A stretch of DNA of 38,134 nucleotides, from the NCBI GenBank assembly GCA_947623945.1, contig CANQHU010000018.1, positions 1 through 38,134 on the forward strand, written 5' to 3'. Shown piece after piece: positions 28,169-37,090 of the stretch; position 1 is the stretch's first letter; each line of letters begins with the position of its first letter. The notes under the pieces are model-generated. The model did no database searches and was not told the DNA's origin. It saw nothing but the letters and a program-made list of their open reading frames with translations. A program made the position numbers and the translations under genes. This DNA is from an uncultured Clostridia bacterium (lineage in GTDB: Bacteria > Bacillota > Clostridia > TANB77 > CAG-508).

Positions 28169-28444
28169 ATGGAGCCACAAGAAACCATTTATTGCTATGA
28201 CAATAAAGAAGAAAAATGCACAAAAAGAAAAAATTGTTTTGGTATCGTAGCAATTATACTTTTAACAGCATTTGCTGTAGTAATAGGATTGCTTATTGGA
28301 GCAGCAATATCTGCAGCTATTTTAGCAAATTTAGCAGCAATTATAGTTTTAGCAGTAATATTAGGACTATTATTGATATTATCAGTTATATTAATGTTTT
28401 GCTGTAACAGAAAAAAAGAAAAGAAATGTAAATGTTGTTGCTAA
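28169..28444 (+). CDS. Small membrane protein with Cys-rich C terminus
   Basis: This 91-residue protein has two hydrophobic helices (about 24-78) rich in Ile/Leu/Ala and a basic tail ending K-K-C-K-C-C-C. The start is chosen at ATG 28169, ten bases after GGAGGTG; a GTG at 28157 overlaps the ribosome site. I do not recognise the family. The cysteine tail could bind metal or be acylated. It is a single-gene unit. Confidence 0.65.
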   Translation: MEPQETIYCYDNKEEKCTKRKNCFGIVAIILLTAFAVVIGLLIGAAISAAILANLAAIIVLAVILGLLLILSVILMFCCNRKKEKKCKCCC

Positions 28445-28448
28445 AAAG

Positions 28449-28487
28449 CAATGGAACTATCTATAATTTAATAGATAGTTCCATTTT
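28449..28487. terminator. Bidirectional terminator before ysxC
   Basis: ATGGAACTATCTA pairs with TAGATAGTTCCAT and is followed by TTTT. The convergent ysxC ends two bases away. Confidence 0.88.
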
Positions 28488-28488
28488 A

Positions 28489-29073
28489 CTATATATAATT
28501 TTCAATAATATTCCAAACATCATCTTTGTATATTTTCCTTTCAGAAGAAAAGGGAAGAGTTGGAACATCTCCGAAGCGGATTTAATTGTTTTTGTAAAGT
28601 TTTAACACAATCTTCTACTTTAGTAACAGCGATTTTATCTGCTTTATTTGCAAGAATAATACATGGTGTTTTAGAAGAAATAATATAGTTATACATCAAT
28701 TTATCGTTTTCGGTAGGGTTATGCCTAATATCAATTAAAAATATAATTAAGGAAATTTCTTTACGGTTAAATAAATATTCTTCAATAAAATTTCCGTACA
28801 ATTTCTTGCTCTTTTTTAGACATCTTATTATAACCATAGCCGAGGTAAATCTACAAAATAGAAATTATCATCTATATTATAAAAATTAATTTGGCGAGTT
28901 TTACCTGGCTCACTACTTGTTCTTGCTAATTTTTTTCGATTAATCATAGTATTTATAAAACTAGATTTACCAACATTTGATTTCCCAACTAAAACAATTT
29001 CAGGTAAGTTATTTTTAGGATATTGTTTTGGACTTATTGCTGATATTTCAAACCTAGGATTTTTTACTAACAT
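28489..29073 (-). CDS. ysxC: Ribosome biogenesis GTPase YsxC/EngB, three CGG frameshifts
   Basis: YsxC is a usually essential GTPase for 50S ribosome assembly. With three +1 skips the protein is 193 residues, the normal family length. It has G1 G-K-S-N-V-G-K-S-S (30-38), G3 D-L-P-G-Y-G-Y (Gly78) and G4 N-K-A-D, then the terminal P-F-S-S-E (G5-like). Breaks are at 28842 (Gly78 in G3), 28796 (I-V-G-N-F, Gly93) and 28573 (N-P-L-G-D-V-P, Gly167). Normal reading gives only fragments. It overlaps serS by 20 bases. Three shift sites in a core gene with all motifs intact is the strongest single-gene evidence that the shift is real. Confidence 0.95.
28570..28573 (-). other. CGG +1 shift site, YsxC Gly167
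   Basis: On the minus strand CTT CGGA GAT. Dropping the C gives [13 protein letters not shown], the family's C-terminal G5 region. Confidence 0.93.
28793..28796 (-). other. CGG +1 shift site, YsxC Gly93
   Basis: On the minus strand GTA CGGA AAT. Dropping the C gives [11 protein letters not shown]. Confidence 0.92.
28839..28842 (-). other. CGG +1 shift site in G3 motif of YsxC, Gly78
   Basis: On the minus strand CCT CGGC TAT. Dropping the C gives D-L-P-G-Y-G-Y; the glycine of G3 is essential in GTPases. Confidence 0.96.
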
Positions 29074-30346
29074 CTATTTTCTCCAATCCACCCATATATG
29101 GTCTTAAAACTTCTGGCACAATAACACTTCCATCTGGTTGATAATTATTTTCCATAATTGCAATTAACATACGAGGAGGAGCAACTACAGTGTTGTTCAA
29201 AGTATGGGCAAAGTAATTTCCATTTTCTCCTTTAATTCTTATTCCTAATCTACGAGCTTGTGCATCTGTTAAATTAGAACAACTTCCAACTTCAAAATAT
29301 TTTTGTTGTCTTGGTGACCATGCTTCAACATCACAAGATTTTGCTTTTAAATCTGCTAAATCTCCACTACAACATTCTAAAGTTCTAACAGGAATATTCA
29401 TACTTCTAAAAAATTCTACTGTATAAGACCACATTTTATCATACCATTGCCAACTATCTTCTGGCTCACAAACAACAATCATTTCTTGTTTTTCAAATTG
29501 ATGAATACGATAAACACCACGTTCTTCAATTCCATGAGCACCTTTTTCTTTTCTAAAACATGGAGAATAAGAAGTCATTGCATATGGCATATTTTCTTTT
29601 TTTAAAATTTGATCTTTAAATTTTCCAATCATAGAATGTTCACTAGTACCAATTAAGTATAAATCTTCACCTTCTATTTTATACATCATAGCATCCATTT
29701 CTTCAAAACTCATAACACCAGTTACAACATCAGAACGAATCATAAAAGGTGGAATGCAATAAGTAAACCCTTTGTTAATCATAAAATCTCTAGCATAAGT
29801 TAAAACAGCAGAATGAAGTCTTGCAATATCACCAATTAAATAATAAAATCCGTTTCCACTAACTCTTCTACTACTTTCTAAATCTAATCCGCCAAGAGCT
29901 TCCATAATATCACTATGATGAGGAATTTCATAATCAGGTACAACAGGTTTACCAAATTTTTCTATTTCAACATTTTCACTATCATCTTTTCCAATTGGTA
30001 CAGATTCATGAATCATGTTCGGAATTTTCATCATTCTTGATTTTATTTCTTCAGCATATTCATTTTCTAATTTTTCATTTTCTTCTAATTTTTTATTAAT
30101 GTCATTTACTTGAAGTTTTACTTTTTCTGCTTCCTCTTTATTTCCAGATTTCATAAGACTTCCAATTTGGTTACTTAAATTTTTTCTTTCAGCTCTTAAA
30201 TTATCACCATTTAATTTTACTTCTCTATTTTTTAAATCTAATTCTATAACTTCATCTACCAAAATAAGTTTATGGTCTTGAAATTTTTTCTTTATATTTT
30301 CTTTTACTAAATTTGGATTTTCTCTTAAAAATTTAATATCAATCAT
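29054..30346 (-). CDS. serS: Seryl-tRNA synthetase
   Basis: This class II aminoacyl-tRNA synthetase of 430 residues charges tRNA-Ser. It has the N-terminal coiled-coil arm (about 25-105) and a catalytic core with motif 2 ([10 protein letters not shown]) and motif 3 ([10 protein letters not shown]). Start ATG 30346 has AAGGAGG. Its 3' end overlaps ysxC by 20 bases, so the pair is coupled. No T-box leader is seen in the 94-base gap upstream. No in-frame CGG. Confidence 0.97.
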   Translation of the reverse strand: MIDIKFLRENPNLVKENIKKKFQDHKLILVDEVIELDLKNREVKLNGDNLRAERKNLSNQIGSLMKSGNKEEAEKVKLQVNDINKKLEENEKLENEYAEEIKSRMMKIPNMIHESVPIGKDDSENVEIEKFGKPVVPDYEIPHHSDIMEALGGLDLESSRRVSGNGFYYLIGDIARLHSAVLTYARDFMINKGFTYCIPPFMIRSDVVTGVMSFEEMDAMMYKIEGEDLYLIGTSEHSMIGKFKDQILKKENMPYAMTSYSPCFRKEKGAHGIEERGVYRIHQFEKQEMIVVCEPEDSWQWYDKMWSYTVEFFRSMNIPVRTLECCSGDLADLKAKSCDVEAWSPRQQKYFEVGSCSNLTDAQARRLGIRIKGENGNYFAHTLNNTVVAPPRMLIAIMENNYQPDGSVIVPEVLRPYMGGLEKIDVSKKS

Positions 30347-30440
30347 AATTTGCCTCCTTTTTATAATAGCCTTATTATACTATATTTCTTAATAATTAGC
30401 AAGAAATTGGGAAAAATAAAAAGAAAAAGGGGAAATAAAA

Positions 30441-31283
30441 GTGATTCTAAAAATTACAGAATTTATAATATATTCAAGTTTAATTGTTTTAATTTCAAAA
30501 TATATTCTAGTAGAAACACTAAGAAAATTGGCAGAAAACTTAAACTTAAAACCAAAAACTGTAGGAAATATATCAGGATATGCAACTTCTATACCAGAAT
30601 TTTTAACTGTTAGTATATCAAGTATAAATGGATTAATAGATACTAGCATTTTTAATATTGTAAGTTCAAATGTTATCAATTTAATTCAATATTTAGCATC
30701 TATTATATTAAATAAAAATAGAAAAGCATTTGCAAATCAAGCAATAAAAATAGATTTTATTTTAGTACTAATAACAATATTAATACCAATTTTTTTACTT
30801 TGGAATAACATAGAAATGGATTTAAATTTCGTTCCTATTTTTTTGATTTTATATGCACTATTTTCTTATTTAAATAGTAATGCTAATAAAATATATTTGG
30901 AAAAAGAGAATAAAGAGATAGAAAATAAAATTGAAGAAGAAGGAAAAAAAGAAAAAGGTAATACTAGAAAAACTTTCTTATATACAATTATTTTAATAAC
31001 AGCAGGAGTTTTTCTATATTTAATAGGAGAACTATTAGGAAATACATTAGATTATTTATATAATGAATTTCATATTCCACAAGTTATAATTGGAATTTTA
31101 CTAGGATTAATTACTAGTATACCAGAATTAATTACATTTTTTGAATCTCAAAAATATTATAAGAAACAAAAAAATAAAATGTTAGGGGTAATTGAAGCCA
31201 CTAACAATTTATTAACATCAAATATTTTAAATTTGTTTTTAATACAATCTATAGGAATTACTATTTATACTATAATTTATTAA
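30441..31283 (+). CDS. CaCA-type cation (sodium/calcium) exchanger
   Basis: This 280-residue membrane protein is two homologous halves, each with an exchanger alpha repeat: G-Y-A-T-S-I-P-E-F and G-L-I-T-S-I-P-E-L, plus S-N-V-I-N-L and T-S-N-I-L-N-L. The halves are joined by a Glu/Lys-rich cytosolic loop (about 150-175). The start is GTG 30441 after AAAGGGG. It is smaller than many members (usually about 300-320). The 3' end overlaps the convergent XRE gene by 14 bases. Confidence 0.85.
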   Translation: MILKITEFIIYSSLIVLISKYILVETLRKLAENLNLKPKTVGNISGYATSIPEFLTVSISSINGLIDTSIFNIVSSNVINLIQYLASIILNKNRKAFANQAIKIDFILVLITILIPIFLLWNNIEMDLNFVPIFLILYALFSYLNSNANKIYLEKENKEIENKIEEEGKKEKGNTRKTFLYTIILITAGVFLYLIGELLGNTLDYLYNEFHIPQVIIGILLGLITSIPELITFFESQKYYKKQKNKMLGVIEATNNLLTSNILNLFLIQSIGITIYTIIY

Positions 31284-31626
31284 TAAGACTAGTAATCGAT
31301 TTGATAATTTCTAGTGCTTGAATAATTTGGGATTCAGAATATTCTTTTAAATATTTACTGGTTTCTTTAATAATATTATCATCTAATCCATATAAAATGT
31401 AATCAGCAGAATGACCACTTAAATCTCGTAATTTTTTTAAACTTTTATAAACTAAGTTTCCTTTTCCATCTTCTACTAATCCTAGAAATTGTCCAGAAAC
31501 TCCAATTTCTTTAGCAAGCTCAGATTTGCTCATATATAATTCAGTTTCGCGAATAAGTTTAATTCTTTTACCTCTTTCAATTTGCTCCGCTTTTTCAAAA
31601 GTTTTATCAAAAATAGAACTATTCAT
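31270..31626 (-). CDS. XRE-family helix-turn-helix regulator
   Basis: This 118-residue protein has an HTH of the XRE type (about 20-75: S-K-S-E-L-A-K-E-I-G-V-S-G-Q-F-L-G-L-V-E-D-G) and a helical tail. ATG 31626 is 14 bases from AGGAGGTG, longer than usual, and the frame is closed by a stop just upstream. Divergent from the Spo0A-like response regulator, so it may regulate it; this is inference from position. Confidence 0.85.
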   Translation of the reverse strand: MNSSIFDKTFEKAEQIERGKRIKLIRETELYMSKSELAKEIGVSGQFLGLVEDGKGNLVYKSLKKLRDLSGHSADYILYGLDDNIIKETSKYLKEYSESQIIQALEIIKSITSLINKL

Positions 31627-31766
31627 ATTATATTAAGTAACACCTCCTACTATTTGTTCATTTTATGATAAAATGCAAATAAAAAAATAGAAAAATGTTT
31701 TGTCTAAATCTAGTATTATTTGAGAATTTATGGTATATTATGAATATGAATTAAGGAGGAATAAAT

Positions 31767-32558
31767 ATGGAAGAAGTTAAACCAATGAAAATATTAGTAA
31801 TTGAGGATGATGTGAATGATTGTAACAATCTTATTGATTGTGCCAAGAAGAGAAAAGACATAGAAATAGTAGCAATAACTGATTCTGATATAGAGGGTCT
31901 AAAGTATGTGAGAATGAAACGCCCAGAAGGAATTGTGCTAGATATAGAATTAAATAATAGTACGACAGGTAACACAGATGCTTTGAGTTTTATACCAGAA
32001 TTAAAAAGATTAAATTTAAGATATAAACCAATTATTATAGTAACAACTCATGTAAATTCCAAAAGAATATATGATATTCTTCATAGAGATGGAGCAGATA
32101 TAATTTTATATAAAGACCATGCCAATTATTCGTATGATTATGTGTTTAATAAATTCCTTAATTTAAGAGAACTAACACCAAAGCAAACAGTAGAAACGTT
32201 GAAAGAAGAAATAAAAGAAAATGAAGATAAAGTATCAGAATATATAAATCATGAAATGGATTTAATAGGAATAACATCAAAATTAAAAGGAAGACAATAT
32301 GTTCATGATGCAATTTTTTATTTGATACAGAATGGAAATACAGGTGAAAATGTTATTAGATATTTAACTAAGATTCATAAAAAGTCTAGTAATACTATCA
32401 CTAATGGAATACAAAATGCAATTATACATGCATGGAGAGTTTCTTCTATTGATGATTTAGAAAAGTATTATACAGCAAGAGTAAATTATGAAACAGGAAT
32501 ACCAACTCCTATGGAGTTTATATATTATTATGTGGATAAGATAAAAAAGATGATCTAG
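31767..32558 (+). CDS. Spo0A-like response regulator
   Basis: This 263-residue protein has a receiver domain (1-125) with E-D-D near the start, phospho-acceptor Asp59 (V-L-D-I-E-L), T-T-H and Lys, followed by a C-terminal DNA-binding domain (about 155-263) like that of Spo0A (L-K-G-R-Q-Y-V-H-D-A-I and G-I-P-T-P-M-E-F-I). It is probably not the master Spo0A, as the flanking genes differ and a GHKL kinase is nearby. ATG 31767 has AAGGAGG. A TTTTGTCTAAA at 31698-31708 resembles a 0A box (TTTGTCGAAA) with mismatches. Its stop lies inside its own terminator. Confidence 0.85.
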   Translation: MEEVKPMKILVIEDDVNDCNNLIDCAKKRKDIEIVAITDSDIEGLKYVRMKRPEGIVLDIELNNSTTGNTDALSFIPELKRLNLRYKPIIIVTTHVNSKRIYDILHRDGADIILYKDHANYSYDYVFNKFLNLRELTPKQTVETLKEEIKENEDKVSEYINHEMDLIGITSKLKGRQYVHDAIFYLIQNGNTGENVIRYLTKIHKKSSNTITNGIQNAIIHAWRVSSIDDLEKYYTARVNYETGIPTPMEFIYYYVDKIKKMI

Positions 32559-32580
32559 TATTAACAATACTAGATTTTTT
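32553..32580 (+). terminator. Terminator of the Spo0A-like regulator gene
   Basis: ATCTAGTATT, a three-base loop, and AATACTAGAT followed by T-run. The stem begins inside the stop region. Confidence 0.9.
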
Positions 32581-32624
32581 CATTTTTTAACAGATTTTGC
32601 TATATTTTGCCATCTTTTTCTATA

Positions 32625-32666
32625 AAAAAATACCGTTTATTTGTAAGTGATAAATGGTATTTTTTT
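32625..32666 (+). terminator. Second hairpin upstream of aromatic peptide ORF
   Basis: AAATACCGTTTAT pairs with ATAAATGGTATTT (one G-T pair) followed by T-run. It separates the regulator from the small ORF unit. Confidence 0.8.
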
Positions 32667-32710
32667 ATTAACAACAAAGCTAGAACGAAGCAAGAAGGGT
32701 GGTGTGTAGC

Positions 32711-32755
32711 ATGAGCTGGGACGATTTCTGGTATTGGTTTTTTTATTGGCTATAA
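32711..32755 (+). CDS. 14-residue aromatic peptide ORF
   Basis: ATG 32711 to TAA 32753-32755 encodes MSWDDFWYWFFYWL, nine of 14 residues aromatic. AGAAGGGTGGTG (32694-32705) is a plausible Shine-Dalgarno, six bases from ATG. The 60 bases are richer in G and C than the flanks and lie between strong hairpins at 32625-32666 and 32783-32835, so it is its own short transcript or a conserved insert. Its neighbours are a response regulator and a membrane sensor kinase, so a signal or membrane-active peptide is possible, but no exporter or processing gene is next to it. Function unknown. Confidence 0.5.
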   Translation: MSWDDFWYWFFYWL

Positions 32756-32782
32756 AAAAATGAATTAACTTTAATTAGTAAT

Positions 32783-32835
32783 AAAAGATAATCATATATA
32801 GTAATTTTAATATTACATATATTGATTATCTTTTT
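32783..32835 (+). terminator. Terminator after aromatic peptide ORF
   Basis: AAAAGATAATCA and TGATTATCTTTT pair across an AT-rich stem, ending in T-run. Confidence 0.8.
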
Positions 32836-32876
32836 CTTTTAATATATAATGTATAAGAAAGAAGGGATATAATGGT

Positions 32877-34352
32877 ATGAATATTATAATGAGACTACAA
32901 GAAATAAATATTACAGTTGATATTTTAAAGACAGCACTTATCAGTATAATTACGCATTATGTATCAATAAAAATTGTAAATAACACATATAATAACAATT
33001 ACAAAAAGATTTTGATGTATATATCAGTCATATTTGTTTCTTATGTATGTGGGAGTATTAGATGGAGCAATAATTCTTTAAATAGCATAATACTTTTAAT
33101 TTTTTTATTATCTATAATATTTCTTATAAGAACAAAAAGTAATATGGGATATTCATTATGCATTACAGCTATTTCTCTAAGTATCAGTTATATTTTATAT
33201 TCTATATCAATATGCATTAGTTATATTCCAGGTATTTTATTGAGAAGTAATAATATTGATAATCCTTATATAAGTTTAATTATTTTAACTATAATATATT
33301 CAACAGTTGTACATTTATTTTTAAAAATTAAAAGATTCAAGAATGGTTTAACATTTTTACAGAAAAAGTTAAAAAATGATTATTTTGATTTATTAATTTT
33401 AAATACAAGTATTACTATAATATTTTTGATTACTCTAATGATATCAGCCAGTTTAGAGATTGAAATTAAGAAAAGTTTCGTATTTGCTTTTGCTATAATA
33501 GCTATAATCATGTTCATTACAATTCAAAAATCTTTGAAATTATATTACAAGCAAAAAATGTTAATAAAAGACTTAAATGAAACAAAAGAAGAACTAGAAA
33601 ATAAGAAGAAAGAAGTCGAAGAATTAGAAGAAGAAAACTTGAACTTTAGTAAAATAAGTCATTCCATTGCACACAAACAGAAATCATTAGAATATAAATT
33701 AAATACATTGATGTTAAACAGCGAAACAGCATCTGAAATAGATCTAAAAGACAGATTAGAAGATATTACTAAAGATTTAAAACACGAAACAGTTGTTGAA
33801 TTAGAGAAAACTGAAATACCTCAAATTGATGATATGTTAGCATATATGCAATCAGAATGTGTAAAAAATAAGATTGATTTTCAACTTCAATTAAGTGGGA
33901 GCATACATCATATGATTAACAACTATGTAGATAAAGATAAGTTAGAAATTTTATTAGCAGATCTTATAAAAAATGCAATAATTGCAATTAATTATTCCGA
34001 AAATGTAAATAAAAGTATTTTAGTAAGATTAGGAATTATAGACGGAATTTATAGTTTATATGTATATGATTCTGGTATAGAATTTGAATTAGATACTTTA
34101 GCAAATCTTGGAATAAAGCCAAGTACAACTCATGGTGATAATGGCGGAACTGGTATGGGTATGATGAATACTTTTGATACATTGAAACAATATGAAGCAA
34201 GTATTACAATTCATGAATATGGAAAACCAAGCAAAGATAATTTCACAAAAGTAATAAAAATAACATTTGATAAAAAGAATGAATTTAACATTTTATCTTA
34301 TAGACAGGAAGAAATAGACAAGATTCAAAAAGAACAAACAACTAAAAAATAA
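32877..34352 (+). CDS. GHKL-family sensor histidine kinase
   Basis: This 491-residue kinase has six or seven hydrophobic segments (about 10-225), a coiled coil (about 230-260), a His262/His266 region (S-H-S-I-A-H-K-Q-K) and a GHKL ATPase domain with N-box L-I-K-N-A-I-I-A-I-N, G1 D-S-G-I and G2 G-G-T-G-M-G-M. The architecture is like AgrC/natural-product sensors that read peptides or membrane stress. It is the probable partner of the Spo0A-like regulator. Start ATG 32877 is used with AAGAAGGG about ten bases upstream; ATG 32889 is an alternative. Confidence 0.85.
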   Translation: MNIIMRLQEINITVDILKTALISIITHYVSIKIVNNTYNNNYKKILMYISVIFVSYVCGSIRWSNNSLNSIILLIFLLSIIFLIRTKSNMGYSLCITAISLSISYILYSISICISYIPGILLRSNNIDNPYISLIILTIIYSTVVHLFLKIKRFKNGLTFLQKKLKNDYFDLLILNTSITIIFLITLMISASLEIEIKKSFVFAFAIIAIIMFITIQKSLKLYYKQKMLIKDLNETKEELENKKKEVEELEEENLNFSKISHSIAHKQKSLEYKLNTLMLNSETASEIDLKDRLEDITKDLKHETVVELEKTEIPQIDDMLAYMQSECVKNKIDFQLQLSGSIHHMINNYVDKDKLEILLADLIKNAIIAINYSENVNKSILVRLGIIDGIYSLYVYDSGIEFELDTLANLGIKPSTTHGDNGGTGMGMMNTFDTLKQYEASITIHEYGKPSKDNFTKVIKITFDKKNEFNILSYRQEEIDKIQKEQTTKK

Positions 34353-34366
34353 TTGCAAACAAACAT

Positions 34367-34422
34367 AAAACAAAAAATCTTAAGTAAATGTTTTTTACAA
34401 ACAAATACTTAGGATTTTTTAT
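34367..34422 (+). terminator. Terminator after kinase gene
   Basis: AAAATCTTAAGTA pairs (with G-T) with TACTTAGGATTTTT across a long loop, followed by T-run. Confidence 0.75.
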
Positions 34423-34593
34423 ATTGCTGATTAAATAGTGAAAGTAATATTACATTTTGATTACAAATTGGAAAAATTATTTACAAAGAAAAATTTCTGT
34501 GCTAAAATTTGAAAGTAAAGTGCTAATACAAACGCTACATAATTTAAAAATTTGAATAAATTAAACCAAAGAAGGAAGGGAAAGAAAGAAAAA

Positions 34594-36601
34594 ATGGAAA
34601 AAAAGAAAAAACAAAATTTATTTGCAAAAAGTAAAAATGAAGCACAAGGAATAACTTTAATTGCATTAGTTATTACTATTATCGTGTTATTGATTTTAGC
34701 AGCAGTGTCAATTGCAACTTTAACAGGGGATAATGGGATTTTGACAAAGGCACAAACGGCAAGTGAAAAAACAAAACAAGAAACAGAAAAGGAGCAAATA
34801 AAAATAGCATATAGTACAGTAGTAACAGACAAAATGGAAAAAGGAGAAAAAGGAGAAAAAGGAGTAACAGCAGGAGAACTAGAAATAGAATTACAAAAAC
34901 TAGAACCAAAAGCAACAGCAGTAGAAGGAGCAGAAGAAGGAAAAATAGAAGTAACATTTCCAAGTGGAAATAAATACACAATAGATAGCAACGGAAAAAT
35001 AACAGGACCAACAAATGAAGGCTCAGGAGGAAGTACATCACAAGGAGTAGCTCCAGAAGTAAAAGTAACAGTAGAAAAAACAGGAGATAACAAATCAATA
35101 ATAAAGGTAGAAGTAACAAATGAAGTAGAAACAGTAGATAGTATAACAGTAACCAATTTAGACACAGGAGATACTCCTGTTGAAGTAACAGTAAATGGAA
35201 AGACAGGAAGCGTACAAGTAGAAAAAAATGGAACATATAAAATAGAAGTAAAAGCAACAACAGAAGGAGTACAAAAAACAGGGGAAACAACAATAGTAGT
35301 AAACGTAATACCAGTAACATTCACAACAGAACAAGGAAAAATAGATGTAATATGGGTAAACAAAGCGAACCAAAAAATAGATGCACCATTAGTACCAGAC
35401 ACATTACCAAGTGGAATGAAAAAAGTATACTGGGAAGAAGACGGAACAGAGAAAAAAGAAGGAGAAGCAGGATTTATAGAAAGCAACTGGTATGATTATG
35501 TAGCAGGAGACAATAAAAACGATACAAAAACGAGCAAATGGGCAAATGCGATAAATACAATAGAAGGAGTAGAAAGTTATTTTGTATGGATACCAAGATA
35601 TGCATATAGGATAACGTACTTAACAACAGATGGACAAGTATCAGGATATTGTGATGGAGACGGAATAAGAGATTTAGCAGGAAATAAACAGCCAGCTACC
35701 CAAAATCTAAAAGAAGACAAAGGAATAGAAACAGTAGAATATAATGGATTTAAATATATAGTCCATCCGGCATTTGAAGGAAATGTAAACAACGGAGGAT
35801 GGGACGAAGACTTACAAGGAATTTGGGTAGGAAAATACGAGTCAGCAAGGTCAACAGCAACAGCAGAAGATGCAGGAAGTGGAACAACAGCAATACAAAT
35901 AGCACCAACAGTAAAAAGTTGGGTAGATATAGATATAGGAACAATGTATACAAACGCATTAAATTATGACACAACGAAAGATAGTCATTTAATGAAGAAC
36001 AGCGAATGGGGAGCAGTTAGCTATTTAACTCATAGTCAATATGGAAGAAATGGAAATGAAGTAAGTATAAATAGATGTAGTGATTATATAACAGGAATGG
36101 GAAGAGGAACAAGTACTACTGCATATAAATATAGTGAAGCAGAAGAAAATCAAATGTATAATGGAGAATTTGGACAACTTTCAAGTTCAACAGGAAATAT
36201 ATATGGAACATATGATTTAAGTGGGGGAGCAAGGGAGTATGTAGCAGCATTTAATGACAAAGTAGATGATAATGATTATGAAACGAAATATGGAAATTCA
36301 TTTGCAGCACCAACAAATCCAAGTACAAAATATGCAACAAAATACTTATCAAAAGATGATGATAGTGGTCCACCAACATATGAAAGATATTATCCAGGAG
36401 ATGCGATATATGAAGTAAACACAGGACTTACCACTGCATGGTTTAGAGACCTTTCTTTCTTTATTCAGTTGAACAATCCATTTTTCTTTCGTGGAGGAAA
36501 CTGCAATGATAATAAAATGTGTCGGTGTGTTCTTTGCAACCTCAGAAGATGGAAGAGGCTTCAACAGTATTTCATTCCGTGTGATTTTACCAGATGTGTA
36601 G
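34594..36601 (+). CDS. Pilin-like leader/FGE-fold surface protein, one CGG frameshift
   Basis: This 668-residue protein has a basic N terminus and a prepilin-type leader with likely cleavage at G19|I20 followed by a hydrophobic helix (no Glu5). A Ser/Thr/Gly/Glu-rich linker follows, then an Ig-like beta-rich stretch (about 157-235) and a C-terminal FGE/C-type-lectin-like domain (about 328-668: F-V-W-I-P-R, W-V-G-K-Y-E, Y-D-L-S-G). CGG at 36523 must be skipped to give M-C-G-V-F-F-A-T-S-E-D-G and S-F-R-V-I-L-P-D-V, stop 36599-36601; without it an Arg/Cys-rich tail ends at 36621. Start ATG 34594 follows AAGGAAGGG; an in-frame TTG at 34552 has no ribosome site. Role: probably adhesin or ligand-binding surface protein (inference). 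Confidence 0.8.
36523..36526 (+). other. CGG +1 shift site, FGE-fold protein Gly644
   Basis: TGT CGGT GTG. Dropping C36523 gives C-G-V-F-F-A-T-S-E-D-G-R-G-F-N and a typical S-F-R-V end; zero frame gives a Cys/Arg-rich tail. Confidence 0.88.
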
Positions 36602-36678
36602 AAAACTGTAAATATTTTTGAGTAAACTAGATTTAACCTTTTATGAACTTTAATAGCTAATTATATTATAACATACAT

Positions 36679-36720
36679 GGCAAAAATTATAAGATTAGAT
36701 TTTATAATTTTTGCCTTTTT
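36679..36720 (+). terminator. Terminator after FGE-fold gene
   Basis: GGCAAAAATTATAA pairs with TTATAATTTTTGCC, followed by TTTTT. Confidence 0.9.
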
Positions 36721-36797
36721 CGTTTTTATTATAATCTTGCTGTTACATGTACTGCGAAAAATGTCGAAATTTGCGATGAAAAAAGTAGTAAAAAGTA

Positions 36798-36826
36798 TTG
36801 CAAAATTTGTAAAAACGTGGTTTAAT
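36798..36826 (+). promoter_or_regulatory. Distal promoter of rpn-like gene 2
   Basis: TTGCAA, 17-bp spacer, TTTAAT; about 260 bases upstream of the gene. A 10-bp hairpin begins eight bases after the -10. Confidence 0.5.
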
Positions 36827-36833
36827 ATCAAGG

Positions 36834-36865
36834 TAGCAATTTTAAAATTTTTTTAAAAATTGCTA
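36834..36865 (+). other. Hairpin at the expected start of the distal transcript
   Basis: TAGCAATTTT pairs with AAAATTGCTA (10 bp, 12-base AT-rich loop). It lies at the predicted 5' end of the distal transcript and could terminate or stabilise it. From 36866 to 37046 I see nothing else. Confidence 0.45.
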
Positions 36866-37046
36866 AAAAAGCAACTTTGCAATAGCAAAATGTTTATTTC
36901 AAATATTTAATTTTTATAAAAATCTTAATTAATTTCAAAAATTAGATCTAGAAAATCCAATTAATTAAACAAAAAAATCTATAAGATAAGAAAGGAGGTT
37001 TATTTTTCACAAATAAAAGTTTATAGTAAAAATATACTATTAAGTA

Positions 37047-37075
37047 TTGCAAAGTTCAAAAAAATTTAGTATAAT
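37047..37075 (+). promoter_or_regulatory. Proximal promoter of rpn-like gene 2, flush with ribosome site
   Basis: TTGCAA, 17-bp spacer, TATAAT, followed after one base by AAGGAGG (37077-37083), the same layout as copy 1. Confidence 0.72.
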
Positions 37076-37090
37076 AAAGGAGGAATCATT

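Noticed and set aside
309-29073. The broken genes as pseudogenes
   Set aside because: Apart from the CGG sites all motifs and lengths are intact, and ysxC and spoIVA have functions the cell needs.
34679-35320. Long Leu-rich ORF on the minus strand
   Set aside because: It is a shadow of the repetitive GAA/ACA-rich coding strand of the FGE-fold protein; poly-Leu/Phe composition and no ribosome site.
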